From: Patella vulgata
Taxonomy: Eukaryota; Mollusca; Gastropoda; Patellidae
Length of the DNA: 64,000 bases
Assembly (NCBI RefSeq): GCF_932274485.2
Contig: NC_065883.2
Coordinates: 63,345,210-63,409,209 of the forward strand
Reading direction: 5' to 3'
Part shown: positions 47,975 through 61,556 of the stretch, piece after piece
How positions within the stretch are numbered: the first letter of the stretch is position 1
Layout: each line of letters begins with the position of its first letter
Position numbers and translations under genes: made by a program
Notes under the pieces: generated by a model
Told to the model about the DNA's origin: nothing
Database searches by the model: none
Seen by the model: only the letters and a program-made list of their open reading frames with translations

Positions 47975-50900
47975 TCACACTTGACTTTGTTGTCTAGGAG
48001 TTTTCTCTCTACCAGGTGGAGGTGGGCGCATATATGGTGATGAAGCTCTTGGACCTATAAACAGAACAAATTTGTATTGACATTTAATTAGTCGCTGATC
48101 TAAAAGATTATTCAAGAATTATCAAGTATAATTCTCTTTCTAGAAACTATAGAATTATCCATAGCTTTTTCGTTAAAACATATTTCAGCATTATGGCAAA
48201 TGAAATAAAATGGGGTTTAACATCCTACTGTTCTGCACCCACTGGGCTAACAAAGATGGACATACATCACGCAGTGTGCTACGAGGGAAATTATGCCTAA
48301 ACAGCGACGCCATGGCCTACTCTTATATTGAATTCCAACTGTCCAGGGTTCTTTTACGTGCACGCCAATGTGTACACAGGACCTGGGTTTTTCGTCCCCT
48401 GTCGAACGACTCCACATTGTCCCTTACTGGATCCTCTGTCCTACACCACTGACAAGGGGGGACCACGCCGGAAAATCTAGATGAACTTTCTCGGCCATCA
48501 CCGAGACCTCCAGGTTAACAAGCCAACGTCAGACTCACTGAGCCACTGTGGCTCCCTTTAGCATTATGTACTAAATGCAGTGTATTAATTATATGGTTAT
48601 CAGAAACCTCGACTGTGCATTTATACTTAACAAATAAGGAACAAACAGAAGAATATTATTATCTATTCTAAAAATAAAAAATAAAATTAGAATAAACCTA
48701 AACTTACCTAATCTAGGATCATACCCTGGGGGACCTAAAGGAAGGGGTGATGTGGGACCGTCTCGTGGAGGTGGTGGACCTCTAAATGGAGGCATCATAT
48801 CAGGATGTGGTGGTCTGTATGGAGGAGTTCTTCTATCTAAATGAGGAGGGGGTGGTCTTCTATCAAAGGGTGGTGGTGATCTACCATTATGTGGTGGAGG
48901 TAAACGTGGTCCTGGTGGAAGACGTCTGTCTGGATGAGGTAATCTTTCATGTGGGGAACCATAAAATTCATCCCTGAAATATCAATTAACAATTTATGTT
49001 TTGATATTCATTCAGTAACTGGCTTAAAATTCTCAATATATTAACAATCTTATTCATTTAAAGAACATATATTCTAGTAATGTTCTCCACAAAAATTTAA
49101 GGGGTGTGCTCGACTGTCAGTCCCGAATGTCCAAAATTAACAGAATCGCAATTGAATGATATAGAATTCAGTCCTGTCACAATTTTGTCACATGATAAAG
49201 GTGGTGAGTAGAAATGTGACCTAATTAAACAATTAACAAATATGTTTCAGCTGCCATGGTTGGTTGAGATATTTTGTATGCAGTCGGCGCATGCATTGTA
49301 GCCCTAACTCCCCCTTTTTTCACACGATTGTCAATTCTGGAACATTCACTTGAGAATATGCCACAGTCGTGGTCTAAGGGGAGACAATATAGGGTCTTTG
49401 CAGAGTTATGTCCCTTTAATTCACAAAAGCTCACTACAAACCGTTTTATAGTCAAAACCAATGATCCCCTGTTCATTCTGAATTATTTGAAATATACTTA
49501 TAGTGTGATAATAAAACAAGATAAGGTAATAAATATTTACCTTGGAGGGTGATGAGGTGGAATTGAACCTCTAGATGGGGACCTTTCTACTGGAGGTCGA
49601 TCCATACCAGGAGGTAAGTGCATTGGTGGACCATTCATCATACCTAGAAATGTTCAGTCTTTCATTAAGATCAATATTAAAATCATATAAAAACACAAAT
49701 TTATATGGAAAACAATCACTGATTTTATTTCACACTATGTTTCAACAAGTTCCTCTTGTCGTTCTCAAGTAAGTATGTTCATTTACTAAATGCCGTATAA
49801 GGATTTCATAAAAATCATAATTGCTGTATGAAGTTATACCCCTACTGTATTGAAATATTGAAAGTTACATTTTAATACTCAATTGAATATTAAAGTCACT
49901 GATCTTGAAGTTAAAACAGAAACCAGCTTAAATACCTGGTGGTGGCATGCCTCTAGTAGGTAATGGTCGTATTAAACCTTCGGGGCCAGGTTTTCTAGTT
50001 AATTCTGTTAATCGCTGACGTAAAGTTGTATTCTGATGTCGTGATTCTTTTAATTCTCTTTCTGCCGCTCTAGCTGCTAACTGTTAAAATAATTCAATAA
50101 ACTATTAGTGTAATGATGACAATTATTATAAATCAATGCTAAACTTGTTATCTAAAATCATTCTTTTGGCAACAGAACATCTTTAATTTTACAATTATTT
50201 ATAACTTTAGAGTAATTGTGTTAGACCATTTTGTCTAATTATTTTGTAATTTCAGTGAAATACAAGGAGTACATTAAAGAAACACTTACCCAATTTTCAT
50301 GAGCCTTCTGTTCATTTGCTGCTATCTGAAAAAACACAGACAATGATTTAAATGACTTTATATCAAATCAATGTGCTAAGACAAATAGTCATTAACTCTT
50401 TTTGATGACCCCAGTTTCCTGTAGAGAATACTGTGATAATTCAGCCCATTTTCGAAACCATTATGACTACTGATACTAATGGGCTAATAAGTTATTTATA
50501 GCAAACATGAATTGTAGGAATGTAGATCTAACTAACCTGTGCCCTAAAATCTCTATCAGCAGCTTCTAATTCTCGTTTTAAACTTTCTACTTGCTGTCTG
50601 TAATAACAAGAGTACATACATATTAACCAACTGTAATATTATCTTCATGTTTAAATATTTCCGAGCTCTAGTAGAATTATTGCCTTTATATATATCATGT
50701 ACTATAAAAATTGACTTACTTATACATAGCTCTTTCTTCTTCTGTTTGTTTAGATTTTTCATCAGCATTAACTAGTTTATTTATATTCTGTTTCTTTAAT
50801 ACTTCTTGTTCACCTAATTCTCTAGAAAATACAATAGAGGGGAATAAGGTATAAACTTACAGAAGTAAACTAGGCTAGTCATCTTCTAAAGTATATTTTA

Positions 50901-53900
50901 TTTACATTCAAGAGAGAAATGGGGTTTAACGTCCACTCGACACAAACTAGGTCATTTCGAGACTAACATATGGTTTAATTTTATTTCAATAATCTGCTTG
51001 CGCGTAGGGGTCTTTAGTAGTGGGAGGAAACCGGAGGACCCAGAGAAAACCCACGTGGTTGGACAGGCGACCCTACTCCTTGTCACGTACAACCGGGGAT
51101 TCGAAACCACACCAGTTGACTCAATGACAGGCCTTATGATACAGCGTACACGTGCTAACCATTCGGCCATCCACCCCCACCCCCCATTTACATTCAATAA
51201 AAACATGAAGTATTATGGAGACAAACGACGTGACACACATGAAGATAAAACAAAGAATGACTGCAGCGTGTATTGCAGTGCACTTGTCGATTGCAACCTG
51301 TCTCATCAGAGTGCAAGTCCAGTGATACACACTCAGAGTGTCAGTGTTTATATTTTAACACTATTCACTTGATAGGACAGTACTTTTATTGTTAATTGCT
51401 TACAAGTCAGTGTGTTTATGTATTAATGTGTTTTGTCCGCAGGTATGTCTTCTGTGTTTCTGCTTGGCTGTTTTGTGTTGTGTAACTATTATCTGATACC
51501 TAAAAGTAGTCTCTTACAACAGTTGATGCATGAAAGGGATCAGTGGTGCATTTGCAAAGAAAACTTTTCAGCCATTCTAAATATAAGGTACCTAAACTTG
51601 CATATATTTTACACAAGAGCTCAGCAGCTCACCATCATTTTCCAAATGGCAAGGTGTCTTTTCACTGCAATTTCTATCTTTCATGTTATTTAGGATATGC
51701 TTACTCTTTCTAGAACACCTGCTACCACTTCTCATTTGTTACGGAAGTTAAAAAAAATAACAATCAAAAATGTATGGTTCTTACTTCTGAAGCTGCATTT
51801 CTTTTTCTTTAAAATAGTTTGATAAAACATTTAATTTAGTTTGAGATTCTTGGAACTGTCTTTCTGCTTTCATTTTATCTGCTTGGAATGATTCCATTTC
51901 ACGTCTTAATTTATCTAACTGTTCTGTAATATAAAAATAGTCAAACTGTTTAAAATCTGACAGATGATTATTACTCAATAATGCAATCCTCTTATATAGA
52001 GATATCAAACGAGTAGGAGATTTTATTTATCACCCAATTCTTTCTTCTGCATAGATAAATAAATATAACTCTTTGGTATAGATTTAATTTTACTGAACCT
52101 GATTACATTATGGCGTAGTGATACATCATTTTTTGACAGCAAGTCACCCATTGCAAAGTCCTATATATTGACCCGGTGTTTCCTTGATTGAATAAACAAA
52201 CTGTATAATTCTTGGATGTTTATGGGGAGTATTGTAATTGTTTATAGTAATTAAGAATTTTTCTCCAACAATATAACTGGATCTTAAGTAGTTCCTTTTT
52301 AATAAAGAAAGTTGTAGGGATGTCATAGATTTGATAACCATCTTATTATGAACAAAGTATCACATTTCTAACATATAAAGTTTTATATTTCTAGAATATA
52401 AAGTTTTATATTTCTCGAATATAAAGTTTTATATTTCTCGAATAATATAAGTTTTTATATTTATAGAAAATATGTTTATACTTTCAGAATATTAGCTCAC
52501 CTTCTACTTCCTGTCTAGCCTCTGTTTCAATCTGTAGTTTATTTTCTAATGTATCTCTATCTTCCTGTACAGTTCGTAATGAAGCATTAACTTTAGCTAC
52601 ATCAATCATTGTCTGTAGTTTATCATGTACAGCACCACTTTCATCTGATGGTTCTATAAATACAATTAATATCTATAACATACAACTTCTGAGATCATGA
52701 AACTTATATTAATTAATGTTAAAAACTATTTTTTCATAGTTTAATCCATGGCATTCCAAACTAATATGGATTCACATTGATTATTTAACCTTTAATTAAA
52801 GATACATTATGGGAGATTAGATAAAGAGCTGGCAGTTCTCACTATAATGGTTAAAAACTAAATAATGTAAAGGGAATTTGCTGAAAATTTCAGTCAAATT
52901 GATCCACTCTGAATCGAGAATTTAGCAATTGAATTTTCGGCTTATCCTTGATCATCATTACTAAAGTTGGTACGATAAAAAACATAGTCTCAATTATCCA
53001 TTTCATGATTAAATCATGAATAAAATTTGAGCAGCAAATCAGATCCTAATCCAGTAAATATAACAGGCTAGCGATGACATCGAGAATTGATTATGATCTG
53101 GATAAGTTAATAATGTCTAATCAATAATTAAGATAACATTTCAGGCCAAAAGAAAGAGCTGAAATGGGCAGATTTAGCTCTTGCATAATGTATGTTTCAG
53201 AAAACAAAATCAAAATCAAAATATGAAAGTTGAACAATGCCCTGGTTTGGATTCAATCAGATTAAATAGATTTCTATCAAAGAATTTTATTCATCCATCG
53301 GCAATTCAATTCAGAATATCTTTGTAAATACTGAACAAAGCTGAACTATTCTTAGACTGATATGTTTTTTAAGAGATACAAATTTCACGACAAAGTAGTT
53401 TGCAACTTGCAAGGGTATCAAAATGCCTCAAATGACTTCATATCTTTCTGGTGACTACAATAAAATAGCATTGGTTTGGCCAAATATGATAAAGCAAGGA
53501 TTAATTACTGGCAAGAACTGTTTGAATTTTGAGTAAAAAGTTAGTTAACTAACTGGATATAGTCAAGTTTGTTTATTAGTAAAGAAATGGAACATATTGT
53601 TCCATTTCCTCCAATATATTCAAGAAGACAAACTTCAACAACCCATAAACTAAACAATTGTGTTAAGAACAGTTTTACAAACCTTCTTCCATTTCTTTTT
53701 CATTTTCAAAAGCTTTCAATTGTACAAAACATTCTCTTAACACCTGAAAAACATCAATAGTAGGATCCAGAGTTTAGAGGAGAAATGGTATGAATGAAAG
53801 AAATCTGATTAAACTACAGATCTATATTTCATTTTGTTTTTTAATATTTTTGATGGCCTTTTGCTACATGAATATCTGACTGGTTGTAGTGGGAGGTCAT

Positions 53901-56900
53901 GTCAGGGGTCATACAAGAGGCTTTTGACACTATGACGTGAGACATTTTATTTACCAATCAGCGTTGATGTTTCTAGTGGGATACCCACAGTTCTGTGCAC
54001 TGCATGTTAAGAACTCGTCGCAACAGACCGTTTCATTGGCTAATCCCTCACATCAACCAGAACTCAGGATATATGACAACTCTTCCAGATAATAGTATAG
54101 TAAAAGCAAGCAAAACGAAATAGGATTTGTGTTTTTATCAGATTCGAATGGAAGATTCGTTTGCTTCAAAATTGAAAAGATTTTAATGCAATTCTGTAAT
54201 ATGAGGCAATACACAACATAGATGTCAAATCAAGCCTTTTTACAAGACAGGAGCCTGAGGTGGCCTAGTCAATAATAGCCAGGAATTCCTGGGTACATCA
54301 ATGTGTAGACCCAGAAGGTTCCTCAGGATTTTCCAGCCTGCTTTATCCCTTATCAGTGGTATACCATTAGCAGCATGTAAAAGATCCTAACAGTTGAAAA
54401 ACAAAATAAGGGTAGGCCATAGCTAACGCTGTTGTAGCGCTCCCTCATAACACACAGCCTCGTTCTTCACTAGAATTTGACAAGAATTAAGTTCAGACTT
54501 CTCTTACATATGAAATAAAACTTACTTCAAATTCTCTATCTTTAAACGCCACAGTTTCTTGCATTTGTTTAAATTCTTCTTCTGTTTGACTCAGTCTTTC
54601 ATTTAAATCATCAACTCTAAACAATGAAAAATTACCATACTTATATAGAACACAATTTATGATGAATAATTCTCAAGAGATGGGGGTTTAGTCACACAAA
54701 CTAGGTCATTTTGGGACTAACATATGGTTTAATTTTATTTCAATAATTTGCTTGCGCGTTGGGGTCTTTAGCAGTGGAAGGAAACCGGAGGACCCAGGGA
54801 AAAGCCACGAGTTTGGACAGGCGACTCTACTCCTTGTCACGTACAACCGGGGAATCGAAACCACGCTAATTGACTCAATGACAGACCTTATGATACAGCA
54901 CTCATGTGCTAACCATTCAGCCATCCAAACCCCCCTATTGGTAAAGAAAGTAAGAATTGCAACATCTATAATGCCATGATAATCTATAGTTTTAGTAAAA
55001 ATATCTAAATATGGTTACTTTTCTTTCCAGTCAGCAGCTTCTGATAATAATTGTTGTTTTCTAGTTTCTAGATGTTGAACTTGATCAGATAAACTTTTCA
55101 TCTGAGATGTTTTCGTGGCTACTTCTTCTATATTATCCTGCATCTCTTGTGTTTTCTATAATAATAATAATAAAAATTCAATAAGTTTTAAATTGCTTTC
55201 TGGTAGGGCTGCAACTATTCATCGATGAATTGATGAACCGCGATGTTTTAAAAATCCATGATGCACGATACAATCAATGGCCGTATCGCGATTCGTTATC
55301 CAAATAATAATTTCACAAAAATAGACTAATATTCCTTTAAATGCGTAAATATGTCCACGAGCAAAATAACTTTTTTACTTTCAGCGAGTGTTAAGGCGTT
55401 TTCGACACATGAAGTGGCTTATTATAACTATTTCGTCAAGATTAAAATATCAGTCTGGTTATGCAAGTCGATGCTGGAAATTAAGTTGCGTTCAAATTAC
55501 ACACTTGAATAATATGCGGAAAAAAAAATACAACATATTAATATATATTATACGTCAGTAATATGCAATTTGTGATAATATTACTGTATAAGAATGGCGA
55601 TTTGTACATACTGCATACACTGATCAGCACATTTCCAATGTATATTAATATTTGATATCAAAATATTTGTAACGTTATTTCCTTTGCTGTTCCGTAAATC
55701 TATGACTGACCTGACAACGAGAAAGCTTTTCATTGACTGAACATGGCAATACTAGCCAACCAGCTGAAATTTGTTTTGTAATGAATTCACCAAATTTAAG
55801 TCGCATTATCAGAAAAAGCAATATTGAGATCAAAATCCCACATACCAAGTCACAAGTAAAGTATGGAAGTTTTTAGGATGTTGTAATCTTACCGGGAAAA
55901 GATGGGCTTCTGATATCCAATATTTAAGACAAATAAACATTTTACCATTTGTACACGAATCAGGCCCATTTTTAACAAGGGACTCGAAGAAAGAGGCTAG
56001 ACATATTCCACAAGTCATGTCAAACAGTGACAGCATATTTACATCTGGCAAGTATGCACAATAAATATTATGTAAACTAGAATAACCAGACGCTAGAGAT
56101 TGTCATTTGATTGAGACTTCTGGCGTATTTCGCTGAACATAACTGATTTGAAATTAGAGTAGAAACCGAAATGATTGAATGTAAATCAATTTATATACAT
56201 TCATATTACATTATTATATGCGTTGCGACCCATTTGTGTCAATTTGTAGGTCCCTATTAATAGCGATTTAGCTCTTTTAAATTTATTTCCTATATCGCGA
56301 TATTAATCATATCGTAGACTATAAATCGTGATGCACATCGTATCGTGGCCTGACGTATCGTTGCAGCCCTACTTTCTAGTTTTAATGTATTTTTTAAATT
56401 TTGTGTAAAGTATGTCAATTAGCTTTATTTCATATCACTTTTCAAATTAATCTTTTAACATACAACAAGGAAATTATATAGGAGTTAGTTTATCAAGAAA
56501 TAACTGATTTAGATAAAACTGTTGAGTGTAAAATAGCTTTATTTAACGTCTGCTTCCATTGAAGTGATATAGCAGACAATTACATGTTATATATACAGAT
56601 GAGATGAAATATTTACAGGGTGATTAGCGAAAAGGTGAACAGATTAGTTCAATATTGATATATATGTACATTAAGAACAAAAGAAAACAATGGATGATTT
56701 AACAGACAAGGACATATATACATTTATTCAGATAAAACAGCTGATGCCTAGCTATATACTCTTATCAATAGGCCTTTTGGGACTCTCATTACACATCTAA
56801 AAACCATCAAAACCTGCTTACCGGTAAATCCAGCTAAATAGTCCCTGGACACACCTCATTAAGAATCAAATCTAAGAAGCTTGATTGACCAGAACATGAA

Positions 56901-59900
56901 ATGACCAACGTCTAATACTTACCTTTTCTAGATTTTTTTCAGCTTTTTTAGCTCTCTCCTCTAGTTTATGTACTTGTTTCTCTAATTCTTTCACCTGTCA
57001 CAAAAATAATAAGAAAACTTTTACTAATAATGACATCATATGAAATTAAGTAAGTTTCTCAAATCTCTAAGCGCAGGTTCTTTTATGTAGCTATAACTTT
57101 TTCCTTTAGCATAATCCAACAGAGCACCAACTTTAACTTAATGACAATTCAAAATACTTATCAATCAACCAACCAACCAATCAGTGAACATAGAATTTGT
57201 TTAGTCCAAACAATACTTCAGTATGTACTATAAATTAATGTGGATTCTTCTATTGTTTATTATTATCAAATAAAGGTTGTGCAAAGTGAAAAGATAGTTT
57301 TGTCTGCAGAAATAACTAAAATGACTTGTTCTTTGATTTAAATGTCCTACTGGATTCAAATGGATGGAGTGAGTGGCATTTGATTACTGTCTCATTTGAA
57401 GGTCAGTACGCTTTATAGAATATTATGAATATTGATAGAAATGAGAGAGAGAGAGAGAGAAATGGGGTTTAACGTCCACTCGACACAAACTTTGAGGGAA
57501 ATGAATTGCATATATTTGGATTTTTAGAATATTATTCTCACCCGTTTATCTTTATCTAGAGAAGAACCTTTAGTTTCTTTAACTTCAAACTCATATTCAT
57601 CTATCTGTTTCTGTAAACTGTTCACTTGCTGTTTTAAAGCATCATTATGAAACTAAAATATTAAACGTAGGTTGTCATTTACATTTATAACACTGCTTTT
57701 ACGGTGACAAGTCAATACATTAATTTTCTGTATATAATCATTTATTTTCGATATTACATGTAGATCTTAATAATGAAATGCAGTCTCAAGTTAGTCTCAA
57801 TTTTTACTTGTCTAGGTTATAAAGAAAGGGGTGAAGCATTAGCTTCCCGTTCTACTTGTTTTAGATTCATATTTGATTAAACACATGGTAATTTGATTGA
57901 CAGCTTAACCTGGCCAATGAAAATCTTGGTTGTGTCTAGACACAAATGTACATCAGACTTCTAGGTATTTGATTGGGTAAATTGAGTTAGGTTAAAGTCT
58001 AAGTCATATATCCAAAAGTTCACAATATTGTCCTGTCAATGATATCTCATCAAAAACTGAGTAAACATAAACAATCTACATCAGTGAATTACAATTTGAA
58101 TATTCACATATAAACATTGTCTGGTTCTATGGCTACTATATTCATTCAGTGATGGGGAGAGATAGTAATATCAGGTGTAGTAGCAGTATATATATAAGTA
58201 TATTTACCTGTAAATTTTGTATATTCGCTTTAGATTTACCAGATACAGATTGTTGTGAAGATAACTGTTTCTCATATTTCTTTATCTGTAATAAAAACAT
58301 TCACAAAATAAAATAAGACATAAGTCAAACTGGTATATTTGGAGACGGACATAATATAAGGATATTAGTTTGATTTTAATCATTGTTTCATCAATCTATA
58401 ATTAACGCACTTGCACTCAGATTATTTGGTGCAAGGCATTGCTTGTAAACCACAGTGGACACTTACGGCTGACCCCCCGGGATCCATTCACTTGATATGA
58501 TGTTTATTGTTTACAATGTCTGCGTAGCTTATGACTTGTCAGCAGGTTTTTCCTTTTGGTTTTGTTTGTGTGTAGTGCGGTCCCCCTGCACTTACTATTA
58601 TAATTAATCATCTATTTATCACTTACTTCTTTCTGGGCTTCTTCAAGAGCATCTTCCAAACTTTCTTTCTCTTTTGTAGCAATGAAGAGTTTGTCTTCTA
58701 GATTTTTTACCACTACTACAAAATATAATAAATTCTCATATTAACATCTCCTAACATATTTAACACTGGTTTTATTAGAAATTGTTGACTTAAAACTTTT
58801 GGACTTGATTAATCTCTGGATGTGCCAAAAATGAAAGTATTTCAATTTTACTATGTTTCATGCAATTCAATTGGTTTGTAATAATGATCAATAAAATTTT
58901 CTCCAAACTATAAATGCAAAGTTCTTACCTACTGCTTTTGCTACCTTCTTTCCAGTCTGGAATAAAATGAGAAAATATTTAATTGTGTATATGATTATAT
59001 GTTACATTAATATAAAACTCACAGTACCAACAGACAATTTAACAAACAAGGAGAACCTTTAAAATTTGACCATCATGATTTTGTATCTTTAAACGCAAAA
59101 TTCATGTGGACACTTGTTTTAGCATAAAGATTTTTAAATACCGGTATCTAGCTGCTAGATTCTAGCATAGTAATGTTGCATAATATTGAAACCAGATTAC
59201 ATTGAAATCTACATCAGGTTAATTTCAGCAGAGTAAGTGACCATCGGTTAATTTAACAGCTGAAAACCAAATCAGCTATATCCCTAAAACAGGATTAATC
59301 TTTAAATTACAAATCTACAAATCAAATTAACATGTCCTATCTAAATCTTGTTCTTTTATACTGAATTTCTACCTTTCCGATAAGACAATAACTGAAGTAT
59401 TTCAATGTTTAGGTGTGTAAAATTACTTACCACAACACCACTGCTAGAACAACATGTAGTAACTATCAGTAATACAATAGATGATATCGTCATGATCACC
59501 ATTAAAGCTGGTGACATTCCTAATGGTTCTTTTTCTAGAAAACTTTGTAGACTGGCTGGCATCTGTAAGTAAAATAAAATTCACATTAATACAGTTTGAA
59601 ACCCAACTAACAGACTTTTTGAAACTTGCATGATACATGTACATTGGATATATCATATTTTTGTGAATGGTATACAAGAGTAGCACATCAACAGGTAAGC
59701 AGGACGAGTTGCTTTATTTCATAATTTACAAAATATATTATTCACTCAGATGAGAATTGTACTTACCAATGCTATAATAGGTCGAGTGATACGGTCAGCA
59801 AAACCATTTCGTTTAACAGGAGAACCAAATGAATCGTCCTCTAAATTTTCATCTGTGATCTTTCTACTAGAAACAGAATCAGTTTTATATGGATCTGTGT

Positions 59901-61556
59901 CTGAAGTTATTTCTTCTTCTTTAGGAACATCAGCAAAACTGTCTGATGTGTCTGATGGTGATGGAAAATCTTCATAAGAATAAACATCCTCTCCATCATA
60001 TTTTTCTCGTGGTTTAGTTACTTCTTCTTGTGGTTGTGTTGTTTCTGGTTCTTCTATGGGAGGTGGGACAAGTTCACCGACTACTGTTGGGAGAGTTGTA
60101 CCTTCCTCTTCAGCAACATGACCATCTGTAGTTGCTTCAGGTGTTTGTGGAGTCTCAGTGACAACAGGTTCATCATGATGTGTTACTTGAGGTGTTCGAG
60201 TATTCTGTCCATTATTTACAGCTAATGGTTTCCTTGATAAATAATCATCACTTTGGTATGTACTAGATAAAATTTCTGGCTCAAGGGGAATGTTTGGCTG
60301 TTCTTGAACAGGTTCTGTTAAATTAGCAACTGGTTCTTCTAGTGGGGCATCTTCTATAACCACAGAGGACTCTGAGAGTCCTGCGGTTTCTGCAAGATTA
60401 ACAACACCTTCTGCAGGAATCCCAACACTTTCTGTAACAGGCTTTTCTATTGTCTGACTGCTGACTACAGCTTCCACTTTATGTGATGGGTGACCAAGTT
60501 CTTCAGTTTTAGCAAAGACTGGAGATTCTTGTTGGATACTGTTAGAAAACCCTAAATTACTGGAAGAATACAGAAGTGTATTATCATAATCATCATTCAG
60601 ATTTATTGTAGTACCATCAATAACTATTTGTGAAGTTTCATCTTGATTTTTAGAATGGAGCACTTCAGTAGATAGTTGTTGGACACTAACTGGTGTGGCT
60701 TGAATCAACGGTTCTACATTAACACTTTGCTTATTTTGAGGGGTAGCAGCTTGAAGGGGTTCATGAGGTGCGTTAACAACAGATTGATGAGCTGGTGCAG
60801 ATGATTCAGTTGGTACTTTTTGAATTGTAATCGTATTTTGAGGTGGAGTAATATCTATCACAGTATTAGTTTCTGTGGGAGGACCATTTTCAGCTCTAGG
60901 TTTGTCTATATTAACCAGTGTTTCAGTCTTATGGACAGGTTTCTCAGCTTCTTCTGGTTTAGGTTTAGCTTGTGCCTGTTTTTGTGCAGCTACTGCTTGT
61001 TGTAGCAGCTCGTCTGGTGTTGGCAATACAGGTTTTTTACCAAATGGGGGTTGTTCAGAGAGGACCTTATCAGTTTCTTGGGAGAATTGGTTAACCTGAG
61101 CCTGGTTAGCAGCTGGGGTTACTTCTTGTTGTTCAGTTGGTTGTTTCTGATTTGTAGCTTGAGATGGTTTGTCTTTACCCTTGAAGTACAGATCATCTTT
61201 AACTGTTTCTTCCTGGACTTCTTCATCATCATCATCAGCTATTTCAGTAGAATCCTCATCCTCATCAAATCTTTCATCCATATCATCTCTTTCTTCATCC
61301 AGATCTGTTTCTTCAACAGTTTCATCAACTTCCTTATGAGTCTCTTTCTGTGCGATTTTTTCCTGTGCTATATCTTCAGTTGCTTTATTTTCATGAAAAT
61401 TACTATTGATTTCTTGTTTGGTGTCTAATTGAGCAGGCTGTTCTGTGGGAGATTTTTCTTTTTGTTCAGGATTTGGAGGCTGTTGCTGTGGTGGGTCTTC
61501 TTTAGTTTCTTCAACTTTTCCACCAGAAAATGTATTCTTTAAATATTTATTCAAAT
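47975..61556 (-). CDS. TANGO1: TANGO1/MIA3, ER exit-site cargo receptor; C-terminal 1223 aa, N-terminus beyond window
   Basis: Nineteen minus-strand exons, all GT-AG and in phase: 61556-59767, 59562-59431, 58956-58929, 58715-58627, 58285-58208, 57652-57542, 56994-56923, 55155-55019, 54616-54526, 53743-53683, 52653-52501, 51923-51785, 50821-50720, 50597-50537, 50325-50290, 50080-49936, 49643-49541, 48973-48708, 48054-47975. The first exon encodes an acidic, Pro/Gln/Glu-rich lumenal region (about 597 aa). The second carries the membrane segment (ALMVIMTISSIVLLIVTTCC). Exons 3-16 form coiled coils, and exons 16-19 a Pro-rich tail (RGPPPPRDGP). Matches to recalled human MIA3 include KAHENW with nearby RAAER, NVLSNYFKEKEMQLQK with NELYQQKEMALQKK, and AADWKEK with IEDWSK. 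The known role is loading collagen and other bulky cargo into COPII carriers, the Pro-rich tail binding SEC23. The N-terminal SH3-like domain should lie past 64000. MIA2/cTAGE5 is a vertebrate relative; the long lumenal part favours TANGO1. Confidence 0.92.
48199..48555 (-). mobile_element. SINE family A, near full length (TANGO1 last intron)
   Basis: 'aaatggggtttaacatccta' tail, body shared with the family, and reversed head 'ggttaacaagccaacgtcag' and 'actcactgagccactgtggc'. It lies between the last two TANGO1 exons. Confidence 0.85.
50912..51185 (-). mobile_element. SINE family B, full length with target duplication (TANGO1 intron)
   Basis: Flanked by ATTTACATTCAA on both sides (about 50900-50911 and 51186-51197). 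Tail 'gaaatggggtttaacgtcca' and reversed tRNA head 'ttcgaaaccacaccagttga' and 'ctaaccattcggccatccac'. ORFs 50952-51206 (-) and 50998-51372 (+) come from it. Confidence 0.9.
52371..52470. repeat. 23-bp tandem repeat, about 4 copies (TANGO1 intron)
   Basis: Unit ATAAAGTTTTATATTTCTCG then AAT. The last copy is diverged. Confidence 0.85.
52796..53198 (+). mobile_element. MITE family D, copy 6 (TANGO1 intron)
   Basis: Starts TTAAAGATACATTATGGGAG and ends AGCTCTTGCATAATGTATGT; the right TTAA is mutated. Inner blocks such as 'ataaagagctggcagttctc' match copies 3 and 5. Confidence 0.7.
53801..54145 (+). mobile_element. MULE-like MITE, family C, copy 3 (TANGO1 intron)
   Basis: 345 bp. Ends AAATCTGATTAAACTACAGA and, from the right, GAATCTGATAAAAACAC. 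Nine-base flanks GAATGAAAG and GAATGGAAG match at 8 of 9, supporting a 9-bp target duplication. Confidence 0.78.
54248..54478 (+). mobile_element. SINE family A, strongly diverged (TANGO1 intron)
   Basis: Recognisable words: 'ctgaggtggcctagtcaata', 'cagcatgtaaaagatcctaa', 'agcgctccctcataacacac'. It sits 48 bp from the TANGO1 exon at 54526. Confidence 0.6.
54671..54935 (-). mobile_element. SINE family B copy (TANGO1 intron)
   Basis: 'gatgggggtttagtcacaca', 'aggtcattttgggactaaca', 'aaccggaggacccagggaaa', and reversed head 'aatcgaaaccacgctaattg' and 'aaccattcagccatcc'. The ORF pair 54706-54979 derives from it. Confidence 0.85.
55204..56371. mobile_element. hAT-like non-autonomous element, 1.17 kb, with a family-E element inside
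   Basis: Ends TAGGGCTGCAACTATTCATC and, from the right, TAGGGCTGCAACGATACGTC. Flanks CTTTCTGG (55196-55203) and CTTTCTAG (56372-56379) match at 7 of 8, the 8-bp duplication expected of hAT elements. No transposase frame remains. The right half (about 55880-56280) is a family-E copy whose left end is lost. Confidence 0.8.
55880..56280. mobile_element. MITE family E, truncated copy inside the hAT-like element
   Basis: Matches the right 85 percent of 29081-29518 ('aagatgggcttctgatatcc', 'ataacctgacgctag'-type words, 'tatatgcgttgcgacccat') and ends TTTAGCTCTTTTAA. More diverged than the other two copies. Confidence 0.75.
57440..57492 (-). mobile_element. SINE family B stub after a (GA)n run
   Basis: A short GA run at 57444-57461 leads into 'gaaatggggtttaacgtcca' and 'ctcgacacaaactt', then the similarity stops. 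It is a 5'-truncated SINE copy. Confidence 0.65.

Noticed and set aside
54706-54979. MAEWLAH-type ORF and its partner on the other strand
   Set aside because: Translation of SINE-B; a near-identical peptide is read at 50952-51206.
60028-61428. Plus-strand ORFs of 61-125 aa, some hydrophobic
   Set aside because: Antisense shadows of the large TANGO1 exon; the hydrophobic look comes from reading acidic codons in reverse.
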